A stretch of DNA of 64,000 nt from Portulaca oleracea (taxonomy: Eukaryota > Streptophyta > Magnoliopsida > Caryophyllales > Portulacaceae). Numbering within the stretch: the stretch's first letter is position 1; each line of letters starts with the position of its first letter. The position numbers were made by a program, and so were the translations under genes. The notes under the pieces were generated by a model that made no database searches, was not told the DNA's origin, and saw nothing but the letters and a program-made list of their open reading frames with translations. The stretch spans positions 12,398,729 to 12,462,728 of the forward strand of contig CM055885.1 in the NCBI GenBank assembly GCA_029582165.1, given 5' to 3'. Of the stretch, positions 47,989 through 59,446 are shown piece after piece.

Positions 47989-48423
47989 CTACTCCTCCTG
48001 CTCATCATCTTGCTGCTCGGGGACCTCGATATGCATCTGACGGCACCAACGCCCGTGCAAGTCGACCATCTCATCATATCACCCATGACACACTGGCACT
48101 GTCTCTTGTCCGGTTGGGGTGGATGCCTCCCTCGCTCCAATAGTGCGGCATAGATATATGACCACTTTCATAAAAAATAAAACACAAAATAAAGAAGTTA
48201 TACCAAACATGATATCAACAATCCTAAACAAATCAGTTAAACAAAATATTAAATTATGCTGAGAGGTTTAGGGTACCTATTCGAGTGACGGTTGATCATC
48301 GACTGTCGATTGGCTGGCTGAGGCGTTGTTTATCAAAAACTTGTGTGAATGTGCCGCAAACCAATCGTTGTAAGCAACATCCGCTTCCCACGGCACATGT
48401 TTTGTGCGGGACACATCACTCAC

Positions 48424-50326
48424 TGTAGGACCCGGAAAATTCCCGTTCGGGGAAATTGTTCTCGGATGCGCTACTTAAGTGATCGGGAGCCGACTAAGGT
48501 TGTTTAATCCTTAAATAAGGATATTTTTACTTTATGAAATTCATTTTCGGGGTGATGAAACTTTATTTATTTATAAATCCATTTTTATTATTTAACCATT
48601 CGAAATTACACCGAAATACTTTAAAAATAATTCAATATTGGCCCAAATACCAGATCCAGGCCCAACAGAAGGCAAACGGGCCGCCATAGAGGATTAAAAC
48701 CCGCGCGGGTTTTAATACTCCATGGGCCGGACCGTGCGCTTTTGTGGGCCAGAGAAGATGGGTTAAAATTGATAAAACCCGCGGGGGTTTTTATCAACTT
48801 CTTGCCCATTTTCTCTCGGTTTTAACCTTGGATAAGTGTGTGGAAAATATTAAACCATTTTTAAATATTTTGGTGGAAATTCGGATGTTTAAAATAATTA
48901 AACGGGTTATAAAAGAATTAAGAGTCGTCAGCTGATTTAAGGAAACCGACAAACCGTAAAAACAATAAAAATAACTCCGGTCTACGAAACCCGATTCTAA
49001 GTTCGGGGGTAAGGTTACGAATTCGAGAATTATAAGAACTCTCGAATTCGCCTGTTAGAAAACCGACTCTACTAAAATCGACATTAAAATGAAAAAGAGC
49101 GGGGAGAAGTTTAATTAATTTCACGAAATTATATTCATCATCATGCAATGTAAAATGAGATTTTTAGTTTACAAAATATGCACAAGTAATGGAATTAAAG
49201 TATGAATTACATGATTTAAACAATGACAATAGGAAAGCAATGAATCGAACCTCTTTTGATTTAGGAGCCCGAATGTGCCGGTTTGAAATCCTTGACTTTG
49301 CCTTGCCTTTGGACTTTGATGGAAAGATAGAAGTGGTTTAGGAAATGGTATTAGGGTGATGATATGGATGTGACAAAAGTGATTAGGAGAGGTTTAGAGA
49401 GTGATTATGGATGAGGGAATTTTAAGGGAGTGATGGAAATTCGGTAGAATAAGGGATGATTGTTGATGAGATGAGGGTAGAATAATGGTGTTAGTTGATG
49501 AGAATGTTTGATAATAGAGAGAGTTTAGGAGAGTGTAGGTAGGATTATGATGATAGTTGGTGGGAGTGATAATGGATGAAATGAGAATAATAGAGGTGGT
49601 TTATGAGAGTTGTTGGTGAAATGAGTGGAAGAATGAAGGGGTATTTATAGTTGGAGGAGGTGAGGTTTAGGAGGGAAATGGAGGGGACACATCCCTTGGA
49701 TCATGCCCTCCATTCATGCAAGCATAAAACCCGTGCGGGCTATCCAAGTCAAAGGCAGAATAGTCAAGGCACATGGGCTAAAATCAGGGGGATGATCAAG
49801 ATATTGGCGCCAGCTTCTGGAAGGTAAAACCCGCGCGGGTTTTAAAATACCCACACACGGATCGCTGACGTGGACGAGGCAAAACGACGCGCTTCAGATG
49901 GTAGAAAACCCGTGCGAGTTTTGAAGTGACTGGGCTGGGGCGCGCCTTGGGCTGGCTCTGGTTCTTGGCCATCTCTGTTGATTAAAACCCCTGCGGGTTT
50001 TGTTTCAGCTAGTGGGCCGAATCTTCAAACGGCCATAACTCTTTCATCCGGACTCCGATTGAGACAATTCATAAGGCGTTAGAAAGATTATGATGTGTAC
50101 TTTACTCTCATCAAAAGAAGTAGGGCTAACATGACTTGTGGAAAAAATGGGATTCAAAATGGTTGGCATATGTATGTGGAAAGGGTGGAAAATGAAGGCT
50201 TTTTGTGGTGGGTTGGCCCAGTAACTCTTGATTGATGGAGGCCCAGTGGCTTGGCTTTCCTTCTAGCCTCTTTTCTTGTTACTCGTGATTTGTGCGCTTG
50301 TCCCGGTACAAAATTCGGTGTCTACA
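48424..50326 (-). repeat. Left (3') LTR of the LARD-like element
   Basis: 1903 bp. It contains six near-palindromes of the type AAAACCCGCGCGGGTTTT at about 48694-48715, 48773-48792, 49725-49742, 49825-49845, 49915-49935 and 49983-50001. The first is a perfect 22-bp palindrome. No protein is encoded. Confidence 0.92.
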
Positions 50327-50342
50327 GAGAGCCCCCACTTTG
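50327..50342 (-). other. Polypurine tract of the LARD-like element
   Basis: Minus strand CAAAGTGGGGGCTCTC directly abuts the LTR, the expected place for plus-strand DNA priming. Confidence 0.8.
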
Positions 50343-50379
50343 TTCGAGTCCGAATAGGACGGAGGTCAAAGTAGCCTGA

Positions 50380-51110
50380 GATGCTGACTGCTTGACGTCT
50401 GACTTGAAGATGGGTGCTGCCGGTGGTCTTCTGCGAAGATGATGCCATTCAACGGTGTCCTGAATGAAGATGGTCGCTTTCATGTCGTCGGAAGCCTTTA
50501 GGTGGCAACCGTTAGATGACTGATGCCGATGATGGTGTCGCCGGAGGTCTTTAGGTGGCAACCGTTGGACGACTGAAGATGTTGGTGATGTCGTTGGAGG
50601 CCTTTAAGTGGCAACCGTTGGACGAGTGAAGATGTTGGTGATGTCGTCGGAGGCCTTTAGGTTGCAACCGTTGGACGACTGAAGATGTTGATGATGATGA
50701 GGTCGTCGGAAACCTTTAGGTGGCAACCATTGGATGACTGGAGATGCTGATGATTAGATCGTCGGTAACCTTTAGGTGGTAACCATTGGACGACTGATGC
50801 TGAGAATGTCGTTGGAACCCTTTATGTGGAACCCGTTTGGACGACTGCTGCTGACGACATCGTTGGAGGCCTTTAGGTGGCGACCGTTGGACGACTGTCG
50901 TTGACGACATCGTTGGAGGCCTTTAGGTGGCAACCGTTTGACGACTGTCGCTGATGGTGCTCTTTTACGCGGCAACCGGATGACAGATGGTCCCTTTTTA
51001 GTGGCGACCCGATGATGGTGCTCTTTTATACGGCAAGCTGATGATGGATGGTCCCTTTCAGCGGCGACTGGGTGATGGTGCTCTTTTATGTGGCAACCTG
51101 AATGTTGGGG
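50380..51110. repeat. ~60-bp minisatellite in the LARD-like interior
   Basis: More than ten diverged units around GTCGTTGGAGGCCTTTAGGT followed by GGCAACCGTTGGACGACTGA. Units shorten and degrade to the right. Minus-strand frames through it give only repetitive peptides. Confidence 0.8.
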
Positions 51111-51529
51111 AAATCTCGGGGCCACAGTCTTAGGGCCATCGGTTTTGGGTTGTGTGGATGGATGACGTCGGTGCTCTGTGGCGACCAAAAGATGGATGCT
51201 GTCGACACTCTTTTGGATGCTAACTTTTCCAGCAAGAGTTGGATTAGAGATTGCTCTAATCTTGCTCTTTGTGACTGGAAACCATGTTGACCGGTCTGGT
51301 TGAGATAGCATATGGGCTTGAACAGCCCCCTTGTGTTGCGTTTTGGAGCAACGATGTAGAACTTCCTTACTTCTTCTTCTTTCTCTCTCTTTTTTTTATT
51401 TTTTTATTTTCAGAGGTGGGGGTATGCATGCAACTAGTCTACTAAACTCTTGCACAAATAATGCATTTCTTTTTTTTTTCTTTTTTCTTTTTTTTTTGAC
51501 ACAAGCATTCATGCACTCATGCGTTGACT

Positions 51530-51830
51530 GTATGTATGACAAATTGACTCGGTATACAACAGACTAACTTGATACACAATAGACTGACTTGATGCATGAC
51601 AGACTAACTCGATACATGACAGACCGACTCAATGCACAACAGACTGACAGACTGACTCAATGCGCATGATAGACTGACTTGATGCATGACAGATTGACTA
51701 AATGACAGACAAATTGACTCAATGTATGACAGACTGACTCAGTGCACAACAGACTGACTCAATGCATGACAGACTGAATTGATGCATGACAGACTGAATT
51801 GATGCATGACAGATTGACTAAATGAGGCCC
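51530..51830. repeat. ~20-bp minisatellite
   Basis: Units of ATGACAGACTGACTCAATGC with point variants, about fifteen copies. Confidence 0.85.
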
Positions 51831-54230
51831 TGACACGACTTATAGATACAATGCAGACCTATTATGCTTAGACAGGACATACACATGATGCTTTATGCTC
51901 CTATACATGCAACTCTACATGCAGGCAACCCCCGACTCTATATTTAGACAAAGACTTTCATGGACAATGATTTTCTAAGACAATGCTTTCCTAAGACAAT
52001 GACTCCCTAAGACAATTCTTTCTAAGGATTAAGGCCACTCGTGGGGAACTTCAGAAAAATTTAGGATGAGTAATGTTTCGATCCACGGGACAGGGAACAA
52101 TAATGGAGACAACAAGCCTGAAGGATGCGTTTCTTGAATGAATACGTAGATGACCTTGATTTCTTGCAAATGTATGCTGATGTATGACAAGCCCCCGGTT
52201 TGGTGTAGACTCTTGATGACACTGTCCTGCTTTGGAGAGCACCTTGGAGATTTGCAAGCCCCCAGTTTCGATGTGGATTGACGAGATGATGCATAGGGAC
52301 CATAAAATAGGAGGAGGCATCGTCCTTAGTAGTGAGTCTCAATCTCTCCTTTTGCCTAACTTGCCCAAAGGGTTTTCAAGTTAGCCCCTCTTTTTCTTTT
52401 TTTCTTTTTTTTCTTTTTTTCTTTTTCTTTTTTTCTTTTCTTTTTTTCTTTCTCTCTTTTTTTTCTTGATGCGACCACTATTAGGACATCTATGAGATCG
52501 AAGATGCAGGACCTTGTAGGATAGGGAGTAAGTTTCCCTCTTTGAAGCTTCCTTCGATAAATGTCTTGACTGATGTCACAAAGGTAGCGCGAGCCCCCAG
52601 TTTAGAGTAGCTTGTTTCTGAGTCTGTTCTTGATCATGTGGTTGCCAGTTAGCCGCTGATCTGATGTAGACGGCTTTCGCTCTTGCTGAGAAGTAAGCCA
52701 CACAGAGCCTCATACTTGCATTAATGACTGAGCTGAAAAGTCCTCAAAGGGTGAGATGGGATGAAAAGACTAAAAAAGGGTTGGAAGATGTTTGGGGAAA
52801 GAGACGGTGGACGATGGTGAATGGGATGTGGAGACACTTAAGAATGATCGTGTCTTGAAGGGAGAAGAGATGGTCAAATGGGATAGACATCATCTCTTGA
52901 GAAAGGGCTGAAAGGGATGGTAGATGAGACTTTATTGATGAATGAGATAGGGAGACACTCAAAAATGATTGTGTCTTGAAGAGATGGTTAAAGGGATAGA
53001 CATCATCTCTTCGGAAAAGGTTGAAACATGGTTATGGAATAATGTCCAATTCTGACAGAAGGGAGATGGAGGGTTGATGATGATGAAAGATAGAATCCAA
53101 GGTTTCCTCTCCTTTTGCCTAACCTGCCCTAACGGGTTTTCAAGCTAGCCTCTCTTATTCTCTCACTTTCCTTTTGCCTAGCTTGAGATTCCTAGCTAGC
53201 CTCTTTTTTTTCCTCTTTTTTTTTCTCTCAAAGACCAACATTTTGAGGACAAAAGATGCTCCTTGTAGCGGCCGGGCCTCAAAGAGGTTTTCCTACGTAT
53301 CCAAGGTGGAATCAGGCCAGTCGTAGTTCTTTAAGCGCAACTTTAATGGATAGTGCCTCGAGGAAGGCTTAACGGTTTGAAAAGATGGTTATGAAGGTTT
53401 GAGGGTTCATATGTAGGTTATGGATGGATGAAAGGTTTGTGAAGGTTATAGAAGGCTGAGGTGTGTGTGACTCTTATTTTCGCCTTCTCTTTTCTTTATT
53501 CTTTTCTAATCCTCTTTTCTTCTTTCATTTCTCATTACTTTCCTCCATTTCCTCCTTTTTTTTTCTTTTTTTTTCTCAACTTTTTTGTTTTTTTTTTTTT
53601 TTTGCTATCTATCTCAGCTTTTTTTTTCACCTTTTTTTTTTTGCTTTCACTTTTTTCACTTTTTTATTTTTTTCAAACCCTTTCTTCATGGGTTGACTCT
53701 TATTCTCCTTTGATGACATTGGTCACAACACACCTTTTGGCTTTGGGGCAGATATGGATTGGTTATGAGGAGAATGATTGGGTTGAACAAGGCTAAGGTT
53801 TTTTTGAACGATGCCTTTTATGAGTGATGCAAAGAGGGATGAATGGGAACTTGGGATGGAGATGTAGATGATAGATGTTGTGGGAAAATGGGAAGGTAAC
53901 AGGTGACATAGATGGTGATATTGGTGATGAGGCGGTAGCCCCCTGTCCTCGGCACATTTTGTTTAAGTTGCTGGTCTAGGAGCATTGAGATGTCCATTTT
54001 CAAGAGACTGATGATTTTGGTCTTCTCTCCTTTTGCCCAGCCTACTTGATGAATGCAGACTGGCTTCTCTCTTCTTTTTTTTCTTTTTTCTCTTTTTTTT
54101 TAAACCCTGGATTCGATAAAACAAAAGATGGGAACGAGGTATACAACAAAGATGGAAGGATAAGAGAAAATGAAATTTGTCAGACTTGGTTTGCACGGAT
54201 GATGGATAGATGAGAGAACTTCTCAACTCA
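51831..54230. other. LARD-like interior: pyrimidine tracts and unique DNA
   Basis: T/C tracts lie at 52385-52465, 53200-53230, 53485-53680 and 54065-54105. The rest is G/A-rich unique sequence with repeated GATGGATGG-like words. Frames found here are composition by-products. Confidence 0.6.
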
Positions 54231-54560
54231 AGTCAAAAGCACAAGCACAAAATTCTGTTTGATCACAAAGCAACAAGAACAAAGAAATGAATGAAGAACT
54301 GTTTCTTACAGACTCTGAGCATGAAATGGTCAACAACCAGGACTGTAGCTACTTCTAAAGCTCCTTTGATGATGTGCTCTCTTTGTCCTCGTATGGGGAA
54401 TCCATGTTATGTGTGGTCCTCTGTGCTGCTTTCGGTGGGGACAGTTTCCCTGGATGGATCATGTGCTCCAAAGTCTAACAATTCTCCATGTTGTTCCCTC
54501 GGGATCTATGGTAGTTGCAGAATTTCCCGCATCCCAAATATTCCTTTTATGGTTAGCTCA
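54230..54560 (-). pseudogene. Possible vestigial gag start in the LARD-like element
   Basis: On the element's sense strand a frame of about 110 codons (LTIKGIFGMREILQLP, then GELLDFGAHDPSRETVP) is broken by two TAG/TAA stops. It could be a gag remnant, but I do not recognise it. The opposite-strand open frame at 54291-54764 is longer but lies antisense to the element. Confidence 0.25.
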
Positions 54561-54599
54561 GGCCTTGACCCTAACACTAGACAAATGAAGAAAAACCCA

Positions 54600-55620
54600 T
54601 CCCAGAGCATGCATGACCTAAATGACCTACACGAACTTCGCCTATATGCTGACTCGGGAGAGACTCACCCAGGACATGGGTTTGAAAGAGCTAACCGATC
54701 TATATGGGACTTCCTAGGATGCAAGACTGCTATATGGCGACACAAGGAAAAGACTTACCCATGACATGGGTCTACATTAGACTTCTAAAGAAAGACAGAT
54801 ATTTACATGATGACTCTAGACACAGACTTGCCCATGACTTAGACCTTATATGAGAGTTTCTAAGAATGATAGACACTTACACACTAACTCGAGAAACGAC
54901 TCAACAACTGACTCATGGCATGGGTTTGTACGACTTAGACCCTTTAGGAGACTTCTATAATGCAGGACAATCATATGTTGACCCTGGAAAATGACTCATC
55001 CAAGACATGGATTTACATGACTTATGAATCTATATGAGACTTTCTAGGATGCAAGACACTTACATGCAGACACTAGCACAAAGACCCATCCTGACCTTAT
55101 ATGATGCTTTCTAATAAATGCAAGACACTTACATGCAGACGCTAACACAAAGATTCATCCTAAACATTACATGATGCTTTCTAAAGAATGCAAGAGACTT
55201 ATATCCTGACTCTAAAACAAAGATTCACCCATGACCTGGGTTTAGACTGGACTTTCTAAAAGAGACAAACACGCATTAACCCAAGAAAAGACTCACTTAT
55301 GACCTAGACCAAAGACTCACCCATGACTCGGGTTTACACTAGACTTTCTAAAAGAGACAAACACGCATTAACCCAGGAAAAGACCCACTTATGACTTAGA
55401 CTAAAGACTCACCCATGACCCGGGTTTAGACTTTCAAAAAAACAAAACACACATATTGACTTAAGAAAAGATTCGCATATGACACGACCTTGTATGAGAC
55501 TTTCTAAGGACTGAAAGACATTTAAATGTAGACTCTGAAACAAAGACTCGTCTATGAACTGGGTTTACTAGACCATATATGATACCTCCTAACATGTAAG
55601 ACACCTATACACTGACCCAT
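54600..55620. repeat. ~65-bp degenerate tandem repeat
   Basis: Repeating GACTTTCTAAGATGCAAGACACTTACATGCAGACTC-type units with ACCCATGACNTGGGTTTA. Many are diverged. Confidence 0.7.
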
Positions 55621-55649
55621 GAAGCAACTCAACAACAGTTTTTTACAAC

Positions 55650-56900
55650 AAGAGCATTATAAAGGGCCGGATAAAGTCAAATATAACGAATCGACAAAAG
55701 TTGGAAAGCACAAGTCAGTGTTTCTCAATTCGGATGGGCCTAATCCACAGGTCGACCGTTTTAAGGAGAATCTATAACTTGGCCCAACAACTCAGACAAC
55801 TCGAGCTTTATTGGCTATTATGCGGACTATAATAATGCTCGACAAAACTGACGACCCGTTTTTTTATCTTTTTTTTGTGACGCAACACATTTATTTATTT
55901 AACTCATGGAAAGTGGATGTTGTAAAGGACCGAACAAAGCCGTCAAAAGGTGAGTCAAAACAGACTTATAAACTCAATTATTAATTCCACCATGGATGGG
56001 CTTAACAACGGGCCGACCATGGATTTGTTAGACTTAATGATCAAGTTTATAAATTTATTTTCTCTAACCTTGAGACTATTACACGGGCTAGAACACACAC
56101 TGACTTTGTTTGACTATTAATCAATTTTCTTTGGACCATGAGTAAGAGAATATTGAGAAGGGCCGAATAAAATCATCAAAGGTGAGTTAAAATGAATCGA
56201 TAAACAAGGATAACTAACCTTTAAAATGGATGGGCCTCGCCACCGGGCCGACCGTAAAATTTAAGGTTAATTAATCGAGTTTATAAACTTATTTCTTCTC
56301 AAACCCAACGATTATTACGCAGACTAAAACAATATCTCAAACTTAGGTCCGACTCTAATGAAGACCCAACATACAGACACACATTTACACATAGCATACA
56401 ACAAGCTTTATTTATTTATTCAAGGAAAACGGATATTGTAAAGGACTGGATAAAACCAACAATAAGCGAGTTATAATTAATTCATGGGCTTAATTGACAA
56501 ATCCAATATGGTTGGGCCTAACAACGGGCCGGCCATAAATATGATGGATTTATTAATTAAATCGATAAATTAATTTACTCAAGCCTAGTGACTATTATAC
56601 AGTCTAAAACGATATCTATTAACTTTGTCAGACTTTTTAATTAATTTTTTAAACCTTCGTTAAGAGAATTTTGTAAAGGGCCATATAATATCATTAAAGG
56701 CGAGTCGATTTGTATTTATTAATCAAAATAAACATCTTTCAAGCATAAATGGGCCCTTCCATTGGGCTAACTATGATGCTTTTTGAGTTAATTATTTTAA
56801 TTAATAAATACTCATTTTCTCAACCCAATGAATTTTATATGGACTAGAACAAAATCTCTAAACTAGAGTCGACTCTAAAACAAAAGAAGAAAGAAAGGGA
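55650..56900. repeat. ~250-bp tandem repeat, five copies
   Basis: Each unit has the order AAAGGGCCGGATAAAATC, GCGAGTTAAAAT, AATGGATGGGCCTA, CGGGCCGACCAT, ATTAATCGAGTTTATAAA and ATTATACGGACTA. Copies begin near 55655, 55920, 56155, 56440 and 56675. Confidence 0.75.
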
Positions 56901-57344
56901 AGGGGTAGCACATAGCACATAGCATACAACATGAGGGGATACCCTAAACCAAGGTTCTATGTTCATGGATTTTTCTATGGTTGGATTACATGGCCTACCG
57001 CACGTTTTCCTCTCCGTACCCCATACCGTTAGGAAAGGAGTGCGAGATATTGCTCAAAGAACTTCAAGGAACCCTTTTCAGTGTAACGTGGGGAGAGGAG
57101 AAACCAAATGCTTGGCGATTTAGACTGCATCACACAAGTAGTGGCATACCCGCTCTCGAGGGAATCACCTAGGTATAACTTAACCGTCGCCTTTGTGCTA
57201 ACGTGTCAAAAGACGCGATTAATGGCCCGGTATGCAAAGGATGCCTACAAAGAATTATAAAATCGCGAAATAAATCAACTTCTCCCTTTTACAATTTCAA
57301 TTTTATTTGATTTTTTCAAGTTTTACCCTCTTTTTAAGTTTAAG

Positions 57345-57362
57345 TCCCCAGTGGAGTCGCCA
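57345..57362 (-). other. Primer-binding site of the LARD-like element
   Basis: Minus strand TGGCGACTCCACTGGGGA starts three bases inside the LTR. It resembles the tRNA-Arg type site I recall for Ogre/Tat gypsy elements. Confidence 0.75.
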
Positions 57363-57365
57363 ATC

Positions 57366-59255
57366 TGTAGGACCCGGAAAATTCCCGTTCGGGGAAATTG
57401 TTCTCGGATGCGCTACTTAAGTGATCGGGAGCCGACTAAGATTGCTTAATCCTTAAATAAGGATATTTTTACTTTATTAAATTCATTTTCGGGGTGATGA
57501 AACTTTATTTATTTATAAATCCGTTTTTATTATTTAACCATTCGAAATTACACCGAAATACTTTAAAAATAATTCAATATTGGCCCAAATACGATCGTGC
57601 CCAACAAAGGCAAGCGGGCGCCATAGAGGATAAAACCGCGGGTTTTAATACTCCATGGGCGGACGTGCTTTGTGGGCCAGAGAAGATGGGTTAAAATTGA
57701 TAAAACCCGCGGGGGTTTTTATCAACTTCTTGCCCATTTTCTCTCGGTTTTAACCTTGGATAAGTGTGTGGAAAATATTAAACCATTTTTAAATATTTTG
57801 GTGGAAATTCGGATGTTTAAAATAATTAAACGGGTTATAAAAGAATTTAGAGTCGTCAGCCGATTTAAGGAAACCGACAAACCGTAAAAACAATAAAAAT
57901 ATCTCCAGTCTACGAAACCCGATTCTAAGTTCGGGGGTAAGGTTACGAATTTGAGAATTATAAGAACTCTCGAATTCGCCTGTTAGAAAACCGACTCTAC
58001 TAAAATCGAAATTAAAATGAAAAAGAGCGGGGAGAAGTTTAATTAATTTCACGAAATTATATTCATCATCATGCAATGTAAAATGAGATTTTTAGTTTAC
58101 AAAATATGCACAAGTAATGGAATTAAAGTATGAATTACATGATTTAAACAATGACAATAGGAAAGCAATGAATCGAACCTCTTTTGATTTTGGAGCCCGA
58201 ATGTGCCGGTTTGAAATCCTTGACTTTGCCTTGCCTTTGGACTTTGATGGAAAGATAGAAGTGGTTTAGGAAATGGTATTAGGGTGATGATATGGATGTG
58301 ACAAAAGTGATTAGGAGAGGTTTAGAGAGTGATTATGGATGAGGGAATTTTAAGGGAGTGATGGAAATTCGGTAGAATAAGGGATGATTGTTGATGAGAT
58401 GAGGGTAGAATAATGGTGTTAGTTGATGAGAATGTTTGATAATAGAGAGAGTTTAGGAGAGTGTAGGTAGGATTATGATGATAGTTGGTGGGAGTGATAA
58501 TGGATGAAATGAGAATAATAGAGGTGGTTTATGAGAGTTGTTGGTGAAATGAGTGGAAGAATGAAGGGGTATTTATAGTTGGAGGAGGTGAGGTTTAGGA
58601 GGGAAATGGAGGGGACACATCCCTTGGATCATGCCCTCCATTCATGCAAGCATAAAACCCGTGCGGGCTATCCAAGTCAAAGGCAGAATAGTCAAGGCAC
58701 ATGGGCTAAAATCAGGGGGATGATCAAGATATTGGCGCCAGCTTCTGGAAGATAAAACCCGCGCGGGTTTTAAAATACCCACACACGGATCGCTGACGTG
58801 GACGAGGCAAAACGACGCGCTTCAGATGGTAGAAAAACCCGTGCGGGTTTTGAAGTGACTGGGCTGGGGCGCGCCTTGGGCTGGCTCTGGTTCTTGGCCA
58901 TCTCTGTTGATTAAAACCCGTGCGGGTTTTGTTTCAGCTAGTGGGCCGGATCTTCAAACGGCCATAACTCTTTCATCCGGACTCCGATTGAGGCAATTCA
59001 AAAGGCGTTGGAAAGCTTATGATGTGTACTTTACTCTCATCAAAACAAATAGGGCTAACATGACTTGTGGAAAAATTGGGATTCAAAATGGTTGGCATAT
59101 GTGTGTGGAAAGGGTGGAAAATGAAGGCTTTTTGTGATGGGTTGGCCCAGTAACTCTTGATTGATGGAGGCCCAGTGGCTTGGCTTTCCTTCTAGCCTCT
59201 TTTCTTGTTAATCCTGATTTGTGCGCTTGTCCCGGTACAAAATTCGGTGTCTACA
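57366..59255 (-). repeat. Right (5') LTR of the LARD-like element
   Basis: 1890 bp, near-identical to the left LTR. It has a run of many 1-4-base deletions confined to about 57590-57680, which damages its first near-palindrome, and otherwise only scattered differences. Confidence 0.92.
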
Positions 59256-59446
59256 CTCACTAACATTTTGTTGTATATCGAAAACCCCGCCCAGTCAGCG
59301 CTGACGTTAGCATCCACAAATTCCACTTTGTACGGGCCCTTCGCTGGTCGTTCAGCGCTCTTCGGTACCGACAATCTGCGTGGGATATGTTGTAGGTGCC
59401 CTAACTGACGGACAACGCGGTCGGGCATGTACAACTCAGTGATGTC

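Larger units (their letters stand above)
48424..59255 (-). mobile_element. Non-autonomous gypsy-type LTR retrotransposon (LARD-like), 10.8 kb
   Basis: LTRs at 48424-50326 and 57366-59255 both run TGTAGGACCC to GGTGTCTACA on the + strand. The 5-bp target duplication CTCAC (48419-48423, 59256-59260) is perfect. A primer-binding site lies at 57345-57362 and a polypurine tract at 50327-50342, both reading leftward, so the element is on the minus strand. The 7.0-kb interior has no gag-pol coding capacity, only tandem repeats and pyrimidine tracts, which makes it a large retrotransposon derivative needing helper proteins. Near-identity of the LTRs over most of their length marks a recent insertion. 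It lies inside the PMD gene. Confidence 0.92.

Noticed and set aside
47928..48140. 70-codon minus-strand frame near the PMD 3' end
   Set aside because: Frame is offset from the PMD tail (HGRWCRQMHIEVPEQ...), which fits the neighbouring exon better.
51530..51830. Short regular repeats resembling a CRISPR array
   Set aside because: Units are contiguous with no unique spacers, and this is a plant nuclear sequence, so it is an ordinary minisatellite.
53461..53796. 111-codon open frame in the LARD-like interior
   Set aside because: Same cause: a pyrimidine tract, on the strand opposite to the element.
54291..54764. 157-codon open frame on the + strand
   Set aside because: Antisense to the retroelement, runs into degenerate tandem repeats, and shows no domain. 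Kept only as a possible gag remnant on the other strand.
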